Source of the DNA: Methanolinea mesophila
GTDB taxonomy: Archaea > Halobacteriota > Methanomicrobia > Methanomicrobiales > Methanospirillaceae
DNA length: 64,000 bases
Assembly: GCF_017873855.1 (NCBI RefSeq)
Contig: NZ_JAGGKR010000001.1
Coordinates: forward strand, 124,001-188,000
Direction of reading: 5' to 3'
Each line of letters starts with the position of its first letter. The first letter of the stretch is position 1. The notes beneath the pieces were generated by a model, which saw nothing but the letters and a program-made list of their open reading frames with translations, made no database searches and had not been told where the DNA came from. Shown one piece after another: positions 34,301 through 41,513 of this stretch. The translations under genes and the position numbers were made by a program.

Positions 34301-35025
34301 GGGACGGGACGCTGCTCTTCCTCGAAGGGTTCATCACCGATATCACCGGGCGCAAGCAGGCGGAGGAGGCGCTCAGGCAGGCATACCGTCAATTGAAGAT
34401 CCTCACCGGCATCACCCGCCACGATATCCTCAACAGCATCATGGTCGCCGAGGGTTACCTCCAGATCATGGAAGGGTCGGACGGCGCCAGACAGGGAGAG
34501 TGCTGCAAAAAGGTCCACCAGTCCATCAGGAAGATCCAGCGGCAGATCGAGTTCACCCGGGAATACGAGGACCTCGGGTCGAACGAACCGATCTGGCACC
34601 CGCTCCCTGCAATCCTCCGTGACATGGATATCCCTGACGCGATGAATCCGCAGATCGATGTCGCCGGGGTGGAGATCCTTGCCGACCCTGCACTCCCGAA
34701 GGTCTTCGAGAACCTTCTCGACAACACGCTCCGTCACGGGGGGAAGAAGGTCTCCGGGGTCCGGGTCACCTGCGAGGTCTGTGAGGACGAGCTTCTGGTC
34801 ACCTGGGAGGACGACGGGGTCGGTGTCCCGGAGGATGAGAAAGAAAGGATATTCGACCGCGGTTACGGGAAAAATACCGGTCTCGGGCTGTTCCTGGCCC
34901 AGGAGGTCCTTGGAGTGACAGGGATCGGGATCAATGAGAAAGGAATCCCCGGGGATGGAGCCCGGTTCGTGATCCGGGTGCCGAGAGGCGGGTACCGCTT
35001 CACTACAGGTTCAGGCAGGGATTAG
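31384..35025 (+). CDS. Hybrid REC-multi-PAS histidine kinase
   Basis: A 1213-residue cytoplasmic signalling protein. It starts with a receiver domain (residues 1-120, VLYVDDEPGLLE, phospho-acceptor Asp53 in VSDYQMPGMDG, Lys in FTGKG). About six PAS domains follow at roughly 136-255, 317-430, 440-570, 617-735, 745-865 and 870-1000, with coiled-coil linkers between them. The H-box is ITRHDILNSIMVAEG with His1013, a form frequent in Methanomicrobia, and the ATPase domain has FENLLDNTLRHGG, DDGVGVPEDE and KNTGLGLFLAQEV. The N-terminal receiver implies input from another kinase. GTG start at 31384; GAGAGG lies about 8 nt upstream. The third PAS resembles the third PAS of the other kinase in the window. 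Confidence 0.93.
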   Translation: MIRVLYVDDEPGLLELARLFIEKLGNFSVDTVESAYGALEKIDIGDYDVIVSDYQMPGMDGLELLKKLRASGDTTPFLIFTGKGREEVVIKAFENGADFYIQKGGDPNAQFAELSHKIRQVMNLRQAETALRENEEKYRNLVEKANEAILIAQDGIILFANPRLAEILGIPANDLEGTQVSDYVHQDDLEMVMSRHVHRLSGEDVPDTYEFRVIGSNGQIYWVVVHATRIQWKERPALLILLDDVTARKQAEEELLASNEQLAAANEELKHQFHLLSQKNEELHGAYEQLAAAEEELRQNYDELAQNQKLLTESEGRFRRIIETAFEGVWQMDDQLRTTFVNSRMAEMLGYTPEEMLGRKITAFMPEEELPGHEALIERRHRGNGDHYERRLIRKDGRVIWTLVSATAVTDRDGRFLGSFAMLSDITDRKKAEEELRESRERLENIIDFLPDATFVIDPGGRVIAWNRAIEEMTGIKAEDILGKGNYEYALPFYRERRPILVDLVLKDDPDVAAQYPFIIQDGEKLISEVTLPQFHEGKGGHFWFTSTPLYDTNGSIAGAIESIRDITDRKQAEDELQRETYELGAAYEELAASEEELAQSFDEMQKSHARLERSERRFRQLFEAMFEGVALHEIVYDKDGAPSDYRILAVNPSFERILGIGRESVRGKTSRAVYGMAEPPFLDIYARVVESGVPESFETYVPGMDKYFRISVYSPHIHQFVTIFEDITDRKTAEIALTEARDQVNATHRLAHIGVFSWNAEKDIITWSPELYRILGRDPACPIPSFQGLEPCFTPASWKDLKAVSLRTLDQGEPIDIELEIVRPDGTICLTHTIGGPIRDSSGRITGIHGTVQDTTRRRQAENELRERERFLSTLISNLPGFAYRCRNDRDWTMEFISDGCEAVTGYSPVDFIGNATLAFNDIIHPEYRDKLWDTWQEDLEHRTVFEEEYPIITRDGNIRWVWERGRGVFSGDGTLLFLEGFITDITGRKQAEEALRQAYRQLKILTGITRHDILNSIMVAEGYLQIMEGSDGARQGECCKKVHQSIRKIQRQIEFTREYEDLGSNEPIWHPLPAILRDMDIPDAMNPQIDVAGVEILADPALPKVFENLLDNTLRHGGKKVSGVRVTCEVCEDELLVTWEDDGVGVPEDEKERIFDRGYGKNTGLGLFLAQEVLGVTGIGINEKGIPGDGARFVIRVPRGGYRFTTGSGRD

Positions 35026-35139
35026 CTTCCGTTAACTATTCGGGGAGCGAGACCCGCTCACGACGGGATCAGAAGGGGAGAAGAAGTCCGGTCGAGGATT
35101 TGTGCTCCGTACCGGGGCTCATCAGGCCCTCCTGAATCG

Positions 35140-36183
35140 TTACACCTCTTTTACGAGTCCCATCAGGCAGTACTGGTAGGGCAGCCCCTGCGGCACTTCA
35201 TAAAACCGGTCCTCCAGACGCTTATAAATTTCATCGACAAGACCGGCATGCCCGGGCGACAGCCCCACACGCAGGGAGGACTCGCTCCACGCCCGTACCA
35301 CCCGGGCAAGGGAATGCGCCAGCCGGTGTCTTTGGCCTGCGTCATGCAAGGATCCGCACGCTCGTGAAAAATATGCGCAGGGGACGGTCATCGTGTCCAT
35401 GTACTTCAGCGAAAAGTGCTGCCTGATGGCATCTTCTTCGACCAGGTTTCTCATCTCTTCCGGAGTGGCAAAATAATCGGGAATGAAAATATTATCGAGC
35501 TCTTCCCGTGAAATACAGCCCTCATCATAAAGGGTGCGGCATATATCCCGGAGGTTATTGTATCCTGGCGACGCCGGCCACTGATCGCCGCCGAAACTGG
35601 TCAGGTTCGCAAGCCACAGCATTCCTCCTCCGACCAGTTCACGTGAGCGTTCGCGAAAGAATGACCGCCAGTCGGACTTCCATTTTTCAACGAATTTTCT
35701 TCGATCGTACCCGGACAACTGGTTCGCCTGGATGCAGGCAGGGTGCCGGAAGAACCCTGCGGAAATGGTTTTGGTGTCCAGCCAGTGCAGTGACGTGGAA
35801 GAAAAGCCGATATGTACGCTGCCGGCCGATCCAAGCGGTTCGTAAAAAGATCTCCGGATATACTGCGCCTCGATATTCTCCATTTCCGCAAGATGAGACT
35901 GTGCCCAGAACCGATTGAACGGGGCCGGATCTGCAATATCTACATAGACCAGTCTGATTCTTCGTTGTGGGTGTACCTTCCTGATGTACCCGATACTATT
36001 CCCGAACAGCCGGCTTGAATTCGCTCCGTCGGCCGCCCCGTAATCCGCGATCGTAAAGGGAGTTTCGGCCGGCATGCCGGCCAGAACGGGGTGTATCGAT
36101 TCGAGGTACTCCAAAATCCGCGGTTCAACAAGATGTTCGACCCGCTTCGCGGTATCAGATACCTGGCTGTAATCCGTGGTCAT
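35140..36183 (-). CDS. SABATH-type SAM-dependent carboxyl methyltransferase
   Basis: A protein of about 347 residues of the Methyltransf_7 (SABATH) family. The SAM site reads FTIADYGAADGANSSRLFG; the family's acidic-loop and substrate segments follow (VYVDIADPAPFNRFW, then SVHIGFSSTSLHWLDTKT, matching the SSxSLxWL motif). The rest shows SFFRERSRELVGGGMLWLAN. Plant members methylate carboxyl groups of salicylate, jasmonate, gibberellin or xanthine-type compounds; microbial members are less known. The substrate here cannot be named. I prefer the ATG at 36183 over the one at 36243, whose extra residues are Pro-rich and unlike the family. Confidence 0.8.
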   Translation of the reverse strand: MTTDYSQVSDTAKRVEHLVEPRILEYLESIHPVLAGMPAETPFTIADYGAADGANSSRLFGNSIGYIRKVHPQRRIRLVYVDIADPAPFNRFWAQSHLAEMENIEAQYIRRSFYEPLGSAGSVHIGFSSTSLHWLDTKTISAGFFRHPACIQANQLSGYDRRKFVEKWKSDWRSFFRERSRELVGGGMLWLANLTSFGGDQWPASPGYNNLRDICRTLYDEGCISREELDNIFIPDYFATPEEMRNLVEEDAIRQHFSLKYMDTMTVPCAYFSRACGSLHDAGQRHRLAHSLARVVRAWSESSLRVGLSPGHAGLVDEIYKRLEDRFYEVPQGLPYQYCLMGLVKEV

Positions 36184-36380
36184 GCTCGGCACGTAGCACC
36201 GCGATTCCGGGTCGGGAGGGTTATCGGGAGGCACAGGAATCATCCGGTGACAAATGGCACAGTCATCCTTTCAGCACCATCCCGGGGGATGTGTTTCCGC
36301 TGCACTTCTCTGCATGCTCTTTTACGGGAGATCGTTCCGGGAGACATATATCTGTGAAAAAGTCTGGGTTTCCAAAGTCT

Positions 36381-36779
36381 TCAGCGCACCGCTTTCTTCA
36401 CGAGTGCCGCGATCCTCGCCTCTTCGGCGTTAGTCACCTCTTTTATCGCAAAGGCGACCGGCCACATTGCGCCTTCGTCAAGGTTTGCCTCGTGCAGAAA
36501 GCCGAGGGTCGCATACCGGGTACTGAACTTTTCCGCGCTCTGGAAGAAGCAGACGATCTTACCGTTCCTGGTATACGCAGGCATCCCGTACCAGAGCTTT
36601 GGCGAGAGGACGGGCGCGCTGGCCTTGATAATGGCGTGGATCCGCTCGCCAATGACCCGATCCGGATCCTGCATCGTGGCAATCTTCTCGAGCACGGCGC
36701 CTTCCCCGTTCTCCTTGTCTGCTTTAGGGACGGGCTTCTTTTGATCGGGGCTTGGAGTTTCTTTTGCTGTTTTTTTCAT
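36381..36779 (-). CDS. DUF1801-family (YdhG-like) protein
   Basis: A 132-residue protein. A Lys/Pro-rich N-terminal tail ([19 protein letters not shown]) precedes the core domain: [38 protein letters not shown] and [20 protein letters not shown]. The WYGMPAY motif is typical of DUF1801 (iron-chaperone-like fold). The function is uncertain. The start is the ATG at 36779, with AAGG shortly before; a longer frame to 36893 is unlikely. Confidence 0.8.
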   Translation of the reverse strand: MKKTAKETPSPDQKKPVPKADKENGEGAVLEKIATMQDPDRVIGERIHAIIKASAPVLSPKLWYGMPAYTRNGKIVCFFQSAEKFSTRYATLGFLHEANLDEGAMWPVAFAIKEVTNAEEARIAALVKKAVR

Positions 36780-37236
36780 AAATTGCCTTGCAATACCTGG
36801 AAGATTAATAAATTTACCTGTTTCCACAATTACTTTGATCTTATCGACCAAACTGGGGCGAGACCAAGGTATGATCAGAGGTGAGCAGGTCAAATGTTTT
36901 ACTGTGGAGTGGCCAGTCGACTAAATATACATTTCTGACACATCGAACACCGGCGAGGTATTTTATGCGAATATTGAACCCCGGATTCTTCTGGTTGAAG
37001 ATACCATGTTGTTGCACGGTTCCCGGAGCAAGACCTCGAATTTATGGGTATCGGGGCAGTTGCACGCAAACGCCAGATCCGGTTCTCACAACAGGTTTGG
37101 AGAAAATGATGATATCCTGGGAATCTATTAAAAAAACTGGAGCCTATTGAAGGGTAACGACTCCGTGCGTGGTGTGCCTGGATTCAATCCAACTGATATC
37201 ATTCAAATTTGCCCAGGAGATTGAGGTACGATGATA
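36780..37236. other. Intergenic region before tRNA-Thr
   Basis: About 450 bases that are AT-richer than the surroundings. A plus-strand ORF at 36881-37150 has no recognisable features and is not called a gene. Confidence 0.5.
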
Positions 37237-37308
37237 AGCCGCCAGGGGGACTTGAACCCCCGACCTGCTGATTACGAATCAGCCGCTATACCGCTAAGCC
37301 ATGGCGGC
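37237..37308 (-). tRNA. tRNA-Thr (anticodon CGT)
   Basis: The minus strand folds into a cloverleaf: acceptor GCCGCCA paired with TGGCGGC, D arm GCTTAGCGGTATAGC, anticodon stem GCTGA/TCAGC with loop TTCGTAA (anticodon CGT, reading ACG), and T arm GGGGGTTCAAGTCCCCC. The discriminator base is T, as usual for archaeal threonine tRNA. No CCA is encoded and there is no intron. Confidence 0.95.
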
Positions 37309-37367
37309 GCTCTCTCATAGTATGGTGTTCTCTGGTAATTAATATTGACAAAAGAGGGGTGACGCGG

Positions 37368-37667
37368 TCAAGAATATCCCCTGATGGTGGTCACGTTCTC
37401 GGCCGGCTGCGCACCGGTCTGCTCGATCTTTCCGAACTTCCCTTCGTAATCTGCCATGGTCTTGGTGAGCACCGCAAGGAGGTTCTTCGCGTGGCGGGGG
37501 GTGATGCTCACGATCGCCTTTGCCTTGGCCTGGTTGATCCCCGGGATCTGGTGGAGGAATATGAACGTGAACTCGTCGTCCTTGTAGGCGATCTGTATCA
37601 TATTGGAATAGACCGGGTCGAGCGTCTGGGGGACGTTCACCGCGATCTCGTGCGGTTGTTGTGCCAT
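37368..37667 (-). CDS. DUF3467 family protein
   Basis: A 99-residue protein of the DUF3467 family: MAQQPHEIAVNVPQTLDPVY, SNMIQIAYKDDEFTFIFLHQ and the C-terminal SITPRHAKNLLAVLTKTMAD. It is small, cytoplasmic and of unknown function. Tertiary structure is expected to be a beta sandwich, and binding to a partner has been suggested for the family. The ATG at 37667 is the natural start; the ORF extends upstream without homology. tRNA-Thr follows 59 bases downstream on the same strand. Confidence 0.85.
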   Translation of the reverse strand: MAQQPHEIAVNVPQTLDPVYSNMIQIAYKDDEFTFIFLHQIPGINQAKAKAIVSITPRHAKNLLAVLTKTMADYEGKFGKIEQTGAQPAENVTTIRGYS

Positions 37668-38033
37668 GAATAGTACTATTCCCTTCCTTTCGGATAAATA
37701 CATTCGGGAAAACAGGAATCGGGGCAATTTTTCGGTTTAATTGCAGGAGCGGCTGCTCGCGACCGGAACCGGTGTGTGTCCGATATTGGCGATGCGATGA
37801 CGATGAAATGAGCGAAAGAGATCACAAGAGAGATCGTGCCGGATGCGCGAGCCAATGGATAATCCGCGAGTGGGACCTGAGTTTCATCCACTCAGGTCAT
37901 CGTTAACGGCAGAATTCAGACAATCCCGGAAGTCATCCCTGATATTTTTACACGGTAATCCGGACCTTCGATATAAAAAAAGGAACATGACATACCGTAC
38001 GACATATCCCGGTCCGGGGCTCGTCCGGCTCAT
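37668..38033. other. Intergenic region, no gene seen
   Basis: Some 366 bases with no convincing ORF on either strand. Confidence 0.5.
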
Positions 38034-38339
38034 TCAGTTCGTTGTCGAAAAACGGCGGGATATGCGGTCGATCGCTCCCTGGCTCGCGGCCTGGATGCAC
38101 TCGTCCTCGTCGAACGCAGAGGTGCGCAACGGTCCCAGTGCCTGCGAGCTCCCGATCTTTCCGAGGACCCATATGGCGAGCAGCCTGACTCCGGTATCGT
38201 CATCGTAGATCTTCCGGAGCAGCGGCTCGAGCGCGGTCTCCCCGCATTCGGTAAGTTGTCGGGCGGCCTTCCACCGGAGATTGATATCCCGGCACCTGAG
38301 CATGCGGATCAGGCGCATAACCTCCCCCTGGTCTTGCAT
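38034..38339 (-). CDS. Small HEAT-repeat protein
   Basis: A 101-residue helical protein made of about three HEAT (PBS-lyase type) repeats: RWKAARQLTECGETALEPLL, VRLLAIWVLGKIGSSQALGP and ECIQAASQGAIDRISRR. Such proteins serve as binding scaffolds; the partner is unknown. The start at 38339 has no marked ribosome site. Confidence 0.8.
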   Translation of the reverse strand: MQDQGEVMRLIRMLRCRDINLRWKAARQLTECGETALEPLLRKIYDDDTGVRLLAIWVLGKIGSSQALGPLRTSAFDEDECIQAASQGAIDRISRRFSTTN

Positions 38340-38687
38340 TCTTCATCATCCCCAAACAAGTCTGTTACATGTTAGCATTGTGCAGGCTGAGGGAGATAAA
38401 ACTTCTCCCATTGCAGATCTCCCCGGCAATGAATCCTCGAGGGAGATGAAAACCATATTTCCCGCGGATTTTTTTAAGATCCCGGGGCGTTCCCGAACTT
38501 TTCCCTTCGGGAGGACTCCCCTGGCTTTTCAGGCAAAGGTTTATACGTCCTTTATACGTTGTATCTGTTTGGCATATCCTGGGATTTTCGGGTTTGCGGC
38601 ACGCGGTGCTCCGGTAGTGGCAGAGATATATGCCGGCGCAGCAGCGGATGCAATGGGACGATTCCGGGATATTACAAGGTGGCAAAT
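38340..38687 (+). promoter_or_regulatory. Promoter region of the Ig-like surface protein gene
   Basis: A 348-base divergent region without a gene. Two TTTATACG elements at about 38539-38559 look like TATA boxes, some 130-150 bases upstream of the ATG at 38688. That would give a long leader unless a nearer promoter is used. Confidence 0.4.
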
Positions 38688-40679
38688 ATGTGCGAAATCA
38701 ACAGGCGACTCCTTCTACTTGCGGGAGTCCTGACTCTGGTCCTTCTCTTCAGTACGGCCCCGGCAATGGCATCACGGCCGACCGTACTGACATTCCAGGC
38801 CATGCCGGACGAGATCACCGCCGGCGGGTTCGTGGAGCTCTCGGGAATACTCAAGGATTCTTCCGGATCCGGGCTCACCGCGCAGCCGGTGCTGATCGAG
38901 GTATCGAACGATGCGCTCACCTGGAAGACCCTCTCCATTGCGACCACGCGGCTCGGGAATTACTCCGCGGTCAAGACACTTACCGATCCTGGATACTATT
39001 ATTTCCGGGCGAGTTATGCCGGGAACATCATGTACGGGGCCTCGGCGAGTCCTCCGGCACTCGTTGTGGTGACCTCGCCGGCGGGACCCGGGGAATCGAC
39101 CATCTCGCTCGAAGTCACTCCCGGTTCGGTTGACCTCGGGGAGACGCTCACGTTCACCGGAACCCTGGCGAACGCCACATCGATGGAGGGCCTCGGCGGG
39201 CAGCCGATATTCCTGGACTATTCAACCGACGGGGTAAGCTATTCCATTCTCACGCTGCTGACTTCGGATCCCGATGGAAACTACACCTTCAGCCAGGCCC
39301 AGTATGCTCCCGGTGAGTTCTGGTTCAGGGCCAGGTTCGAGGGCAACTCCATGTATTCCGGGTCCGGGAGCGGGATCGCAGACGCGACCGTGAACGGTAC
39401 CCCGGAGGCCCTCGCCACAACGCTCACGATCACTGCAGATCCGACGAGCGTCGTTACCGGGACGCCCGTGAAGATCACCGGAAAACTTACCGCGACCGCG
39501 AGCGGCATGCCGATAAAAGACCAGTTAATCTTCCTACAGGTCTCCAATAACGGGGTGAACTGGAAGCCGGCCGGTCTTTTCACCACCTTCGCAGACGGGA
39601 ATTATACCGTATACCAGTCCATGGTCAACCCCGGGACGTACTACTTCCGGGCAGAATACCAGGGAAGCGACGGTACCTACCTCCCCTCAGGGAGCGGAAC
39701 CGTGATGGTGACGGTGACCGGGAAGACGGCGAAGTCGACCATGCTCACCGCAGAGGCAACTCCTGACTCCATCGACCTCGGCCAGCAGGTGAAAATCTCC
39801 GGGAACCTCACCGAGACTTCGGGCGGGAAGGGACTCTCCGGCCTCGCGGTGAAAGTCTACTACTCGACCGACGGGTCGGAATGGAAGGCCGCAGGCCTGT
39901 CCGCGGCCCGTCTGGGTGAATACCAGGTCAGACATACGCCATCCACGGCCGGAACCTACTATTACAAGGCGGTCTTCTCCGGGAGCGTGGCGTATTCCCC
40001 GAGCGAAAGCCCTGTCGTGACGGTTGAGGTCAACGGTCCGCCTCCCCCGAAAGCCACAGCGCTTACCGTAACCACGGATACATCGAACCCCGGGATCGGG
40101 CAGATGATCGCCCTTCAGGTAAGGCTCGCGGAAGAGGAGAGCGGCACCGGGATCGGAGGGAGAACCATACACCTCCGCCAGTCCAAGGACGGGGTGAACT
40201 ATAATTCCGGATGGATATTCACGACCTATGCCAACGGGAATTATACCTTCCTCATTTCGCTCGCAGACGGAGGGAACTACTTCTTCCAGGCGACCTTCGA
40301 TGGCGACTCTTCGTACCTCGCATCGCAGAGCCAGCCCCTGCAGGTCGTGGTGAAGAAGCAGTCTGCCCTCACCATGGACATATCCCCGGTGGTACAGGAG
40401 GAGAACGGTGACTACCAGGTAACCGGAAGGCTGACCGAGGCATTGACCGGGAATGGTATCGGAGGAGCCGAGATCGATATCGAACGATCCGCCGATACCA
40501 CGAATTGGACCGAGATCGGCTTTGCTACCTCGCTGCAGGACGGAAGTTACCAGTTCACGGGGACTGCAGATGAGGCGGGGACGTTCTATTACAGGACCGA
40601 ATTCGAAGGATCCGTCCCTTACACCGAATCGGTAAGCAACTCGATAGGGGTTATCGTCAACCCGACGTTCGAGGAATGA
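38688..40679 (+). CDS. Secreted protein of six Ig-like repeats
   Basis: A 663-residue exported protein. The ATG at 38688 follows AAGGTGG by five bases and starts a signal peptide (LLLLAGVLTLVLLFSTAPAMA). The rest is six tandem domains of about 100 residues, each opening with a strand like TLTFTGTL, KITGKLTATASG or KISGNLTETSGG and closing with GNYT...G.YYFRA.F.G...Y. This is the pattern of Ig-like (Big/carboxypeptidase-regulatory-like) surface domains. No membrane anchor, sortase motif or PGF-type tail is seen at the C-terminus, so it may be released or bound non-covalently. A likely adhesin or S-layer-associated protein. Confidence 0.85.
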   Translation: MCEINRRLLLLAGVLTLVLLFSTAPAMASRPTVLTFQAMPDEITAGGFVELSGILKDSSGSGLTAQPVLIEVSNDALTWKTLSIATTRLGNYSAVKTLTDPGYYYFRASYAGNIMYGASASPPALVVVTSPAGPGESTISLEVTPGSVDLGETLTFTGTLANATSMEGLGGQPIFLDYSTDGVSYSILTLLTSDPDGNYTFSQAQYAPGEFWFRARFEGNSMYSGSGSGIADATVNGTPEALATTLTITADPTSVVTGTPVKITGKLTATASGMPIKDQLIFLQVSNNGVNWKPAGLFTTFADGNYTVYQSMVNPGTYYFRAEYQGSDGTYLPSGSGTVMVTVTGKTAKSTMLTAEATPDSIDLGQQVKISGNLTETSGGKGLSGLAVKVYYSTDGSEWKAAGLSAARLGEYQVRHTPSTAGTYYYKAVFSGSVAYSPSESPVVTVEVNGPPPPKATALTVTTDTSNPGIGQMIALQVRLAEEESGTGIGGRTIHLRQSKDGVNYNSGWIFTTYANGNYTFLISLADGGNYFFQATFDGDSSYLASQSQPLQVVVKKQSALTMDISPVVQEENGDYQVTGRLTEALTGNGIGGAEIDIERSADTTNWTEIGFATSLQDGSYQFTGTADEAGTFYYRTEFEGSVPYTESVSNSIGVIVNPTFEE

Positions 40680-40695
40680 AGAGACCGGATAATCC

Positions 40696-40701
40696 TTTTT
40701 T
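40696..40701 (+). terminator. Oligo-T run after the Ig-like protein gene
   Basis: Six T lie 16 bases after the stop codon and just before the start of the Cas4-like gene. Partial readthrough would link the two genes. Confidence 0.4.
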
Positions 40702-40713
40702 CGGCCGGTACGC

Positions 40714-41403
40714 ATGAAAAAGAAGGAACGAACTGAGCAGGGCTTGTCCTTGTCCTCGGTAATTACCGCTTCGATCTGCCCTCTCAAGTTATATTACGGC
40801 TATTCCCCCGATGAACGAGCACTCTGGCGTCATGCCGTCTGCAGGCAGGTCTCGTCCCACCTGGAGCACGACCCCGTGGGGGATACGGTATGGGAGGAGA
40901 TCCAGTCAATCTATCCCGGGATAGCACCCGAGTTCCGGGAGTACTTGGACCATTGCATCGCCGCCTGTGCGGCCCTGCCCCGCGGGAGAGAGTGGTCGGA
41001 GTCGGATGTTCCCGTACGTTCGGAACGGCTGAACGTGTTCGGTAATATTGACAAGATGTTCTCCTCCCCGCCGTTTTTTGCTGTTACCAGGTCTTCCCAC
41101 GCACCCCGTGCAGGGATCTATGCCACCGACCGGTTGAGGGTGGCCGGCTATGCCATGTGCCTGGAGGAGATGGAGGGAAGGGAAGTAACCTCCGGCATCG
41201 TGGAGTATATCCCCGACGGGATCGTGAGGACCTGCATGCTGCAACCCATCGACAGGAGGCGTTTCCTCGCCGCTCTCGGGAGTGCCCGCCGCGTCGCCGC
41301 GGGTGAGACGCCGTCCAGGTCCAGAAATGCTCCCTGCGATCGCTGCGGTCACCGGGAGCGGTGTGCTCCCCGGGGAAAAAGACTCTCCGACCTCCTGGGG
41401 TGA
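40714..41403 (+). CDS. Cas4/PD-(D/E)XK-like protein with degenerate nuclease site
   Basis: A 229-residue protein with the Cas4 fold layout. One N-terminal cysteine lies in ICPLKLYYGY (C22) and three lie in the C-terminal cluster CDRCGHRERC (C208, C211, C217), enough to hold an iron-sulfur cluster. The central nuclease motifs are worn. GNIDK keeps the aspartate (D113), but where Cas4 has E-x-K the sequence is AVTRSS (Val124, Arg126), and the QxxxY glutamine is Arg142 (LRVAGY). It may bind DNA without cutting. No CRISPR array or other cas gene is in the window. Confidence 0.65.
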   Translation: MKKKERTEQGLSLSSVITASICPLKLYYGYSPDERALWRHAVCRQVSSHLEHDPVGDTVWEEIQSIYPGIAPEFREYLDHCIAACAALPRGREWSESDVPVRSERLNVFGNIDKMFSSPPFFAVTRSSHAPRAGIYATDRLRVAGYAMCLEEMEGREVTSGIVEYIPDGIVRTCMLQPIDRRRFLAALGSARRVAAGETPSRSRNAPCDRCGHRERCAPRGKRLSDLLG

Positions 41404-41513
41404 CCGGCCCGCATCTTCTTCTGCCCGAAATCGTAAAACCTAACGGTCTTCAGGGAGAAAACTGGTTCAGGAAAGAGGGGTAGGCACTACCCCGGGAATT
41501 CAGGGTGACGAGC

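Noticed and set aside
36881-37150. 89-codon plus-strand frame before tRNA-Thr
   Set aside because: No ribosome site, no family features, and unusual composition; treated as non-coding.
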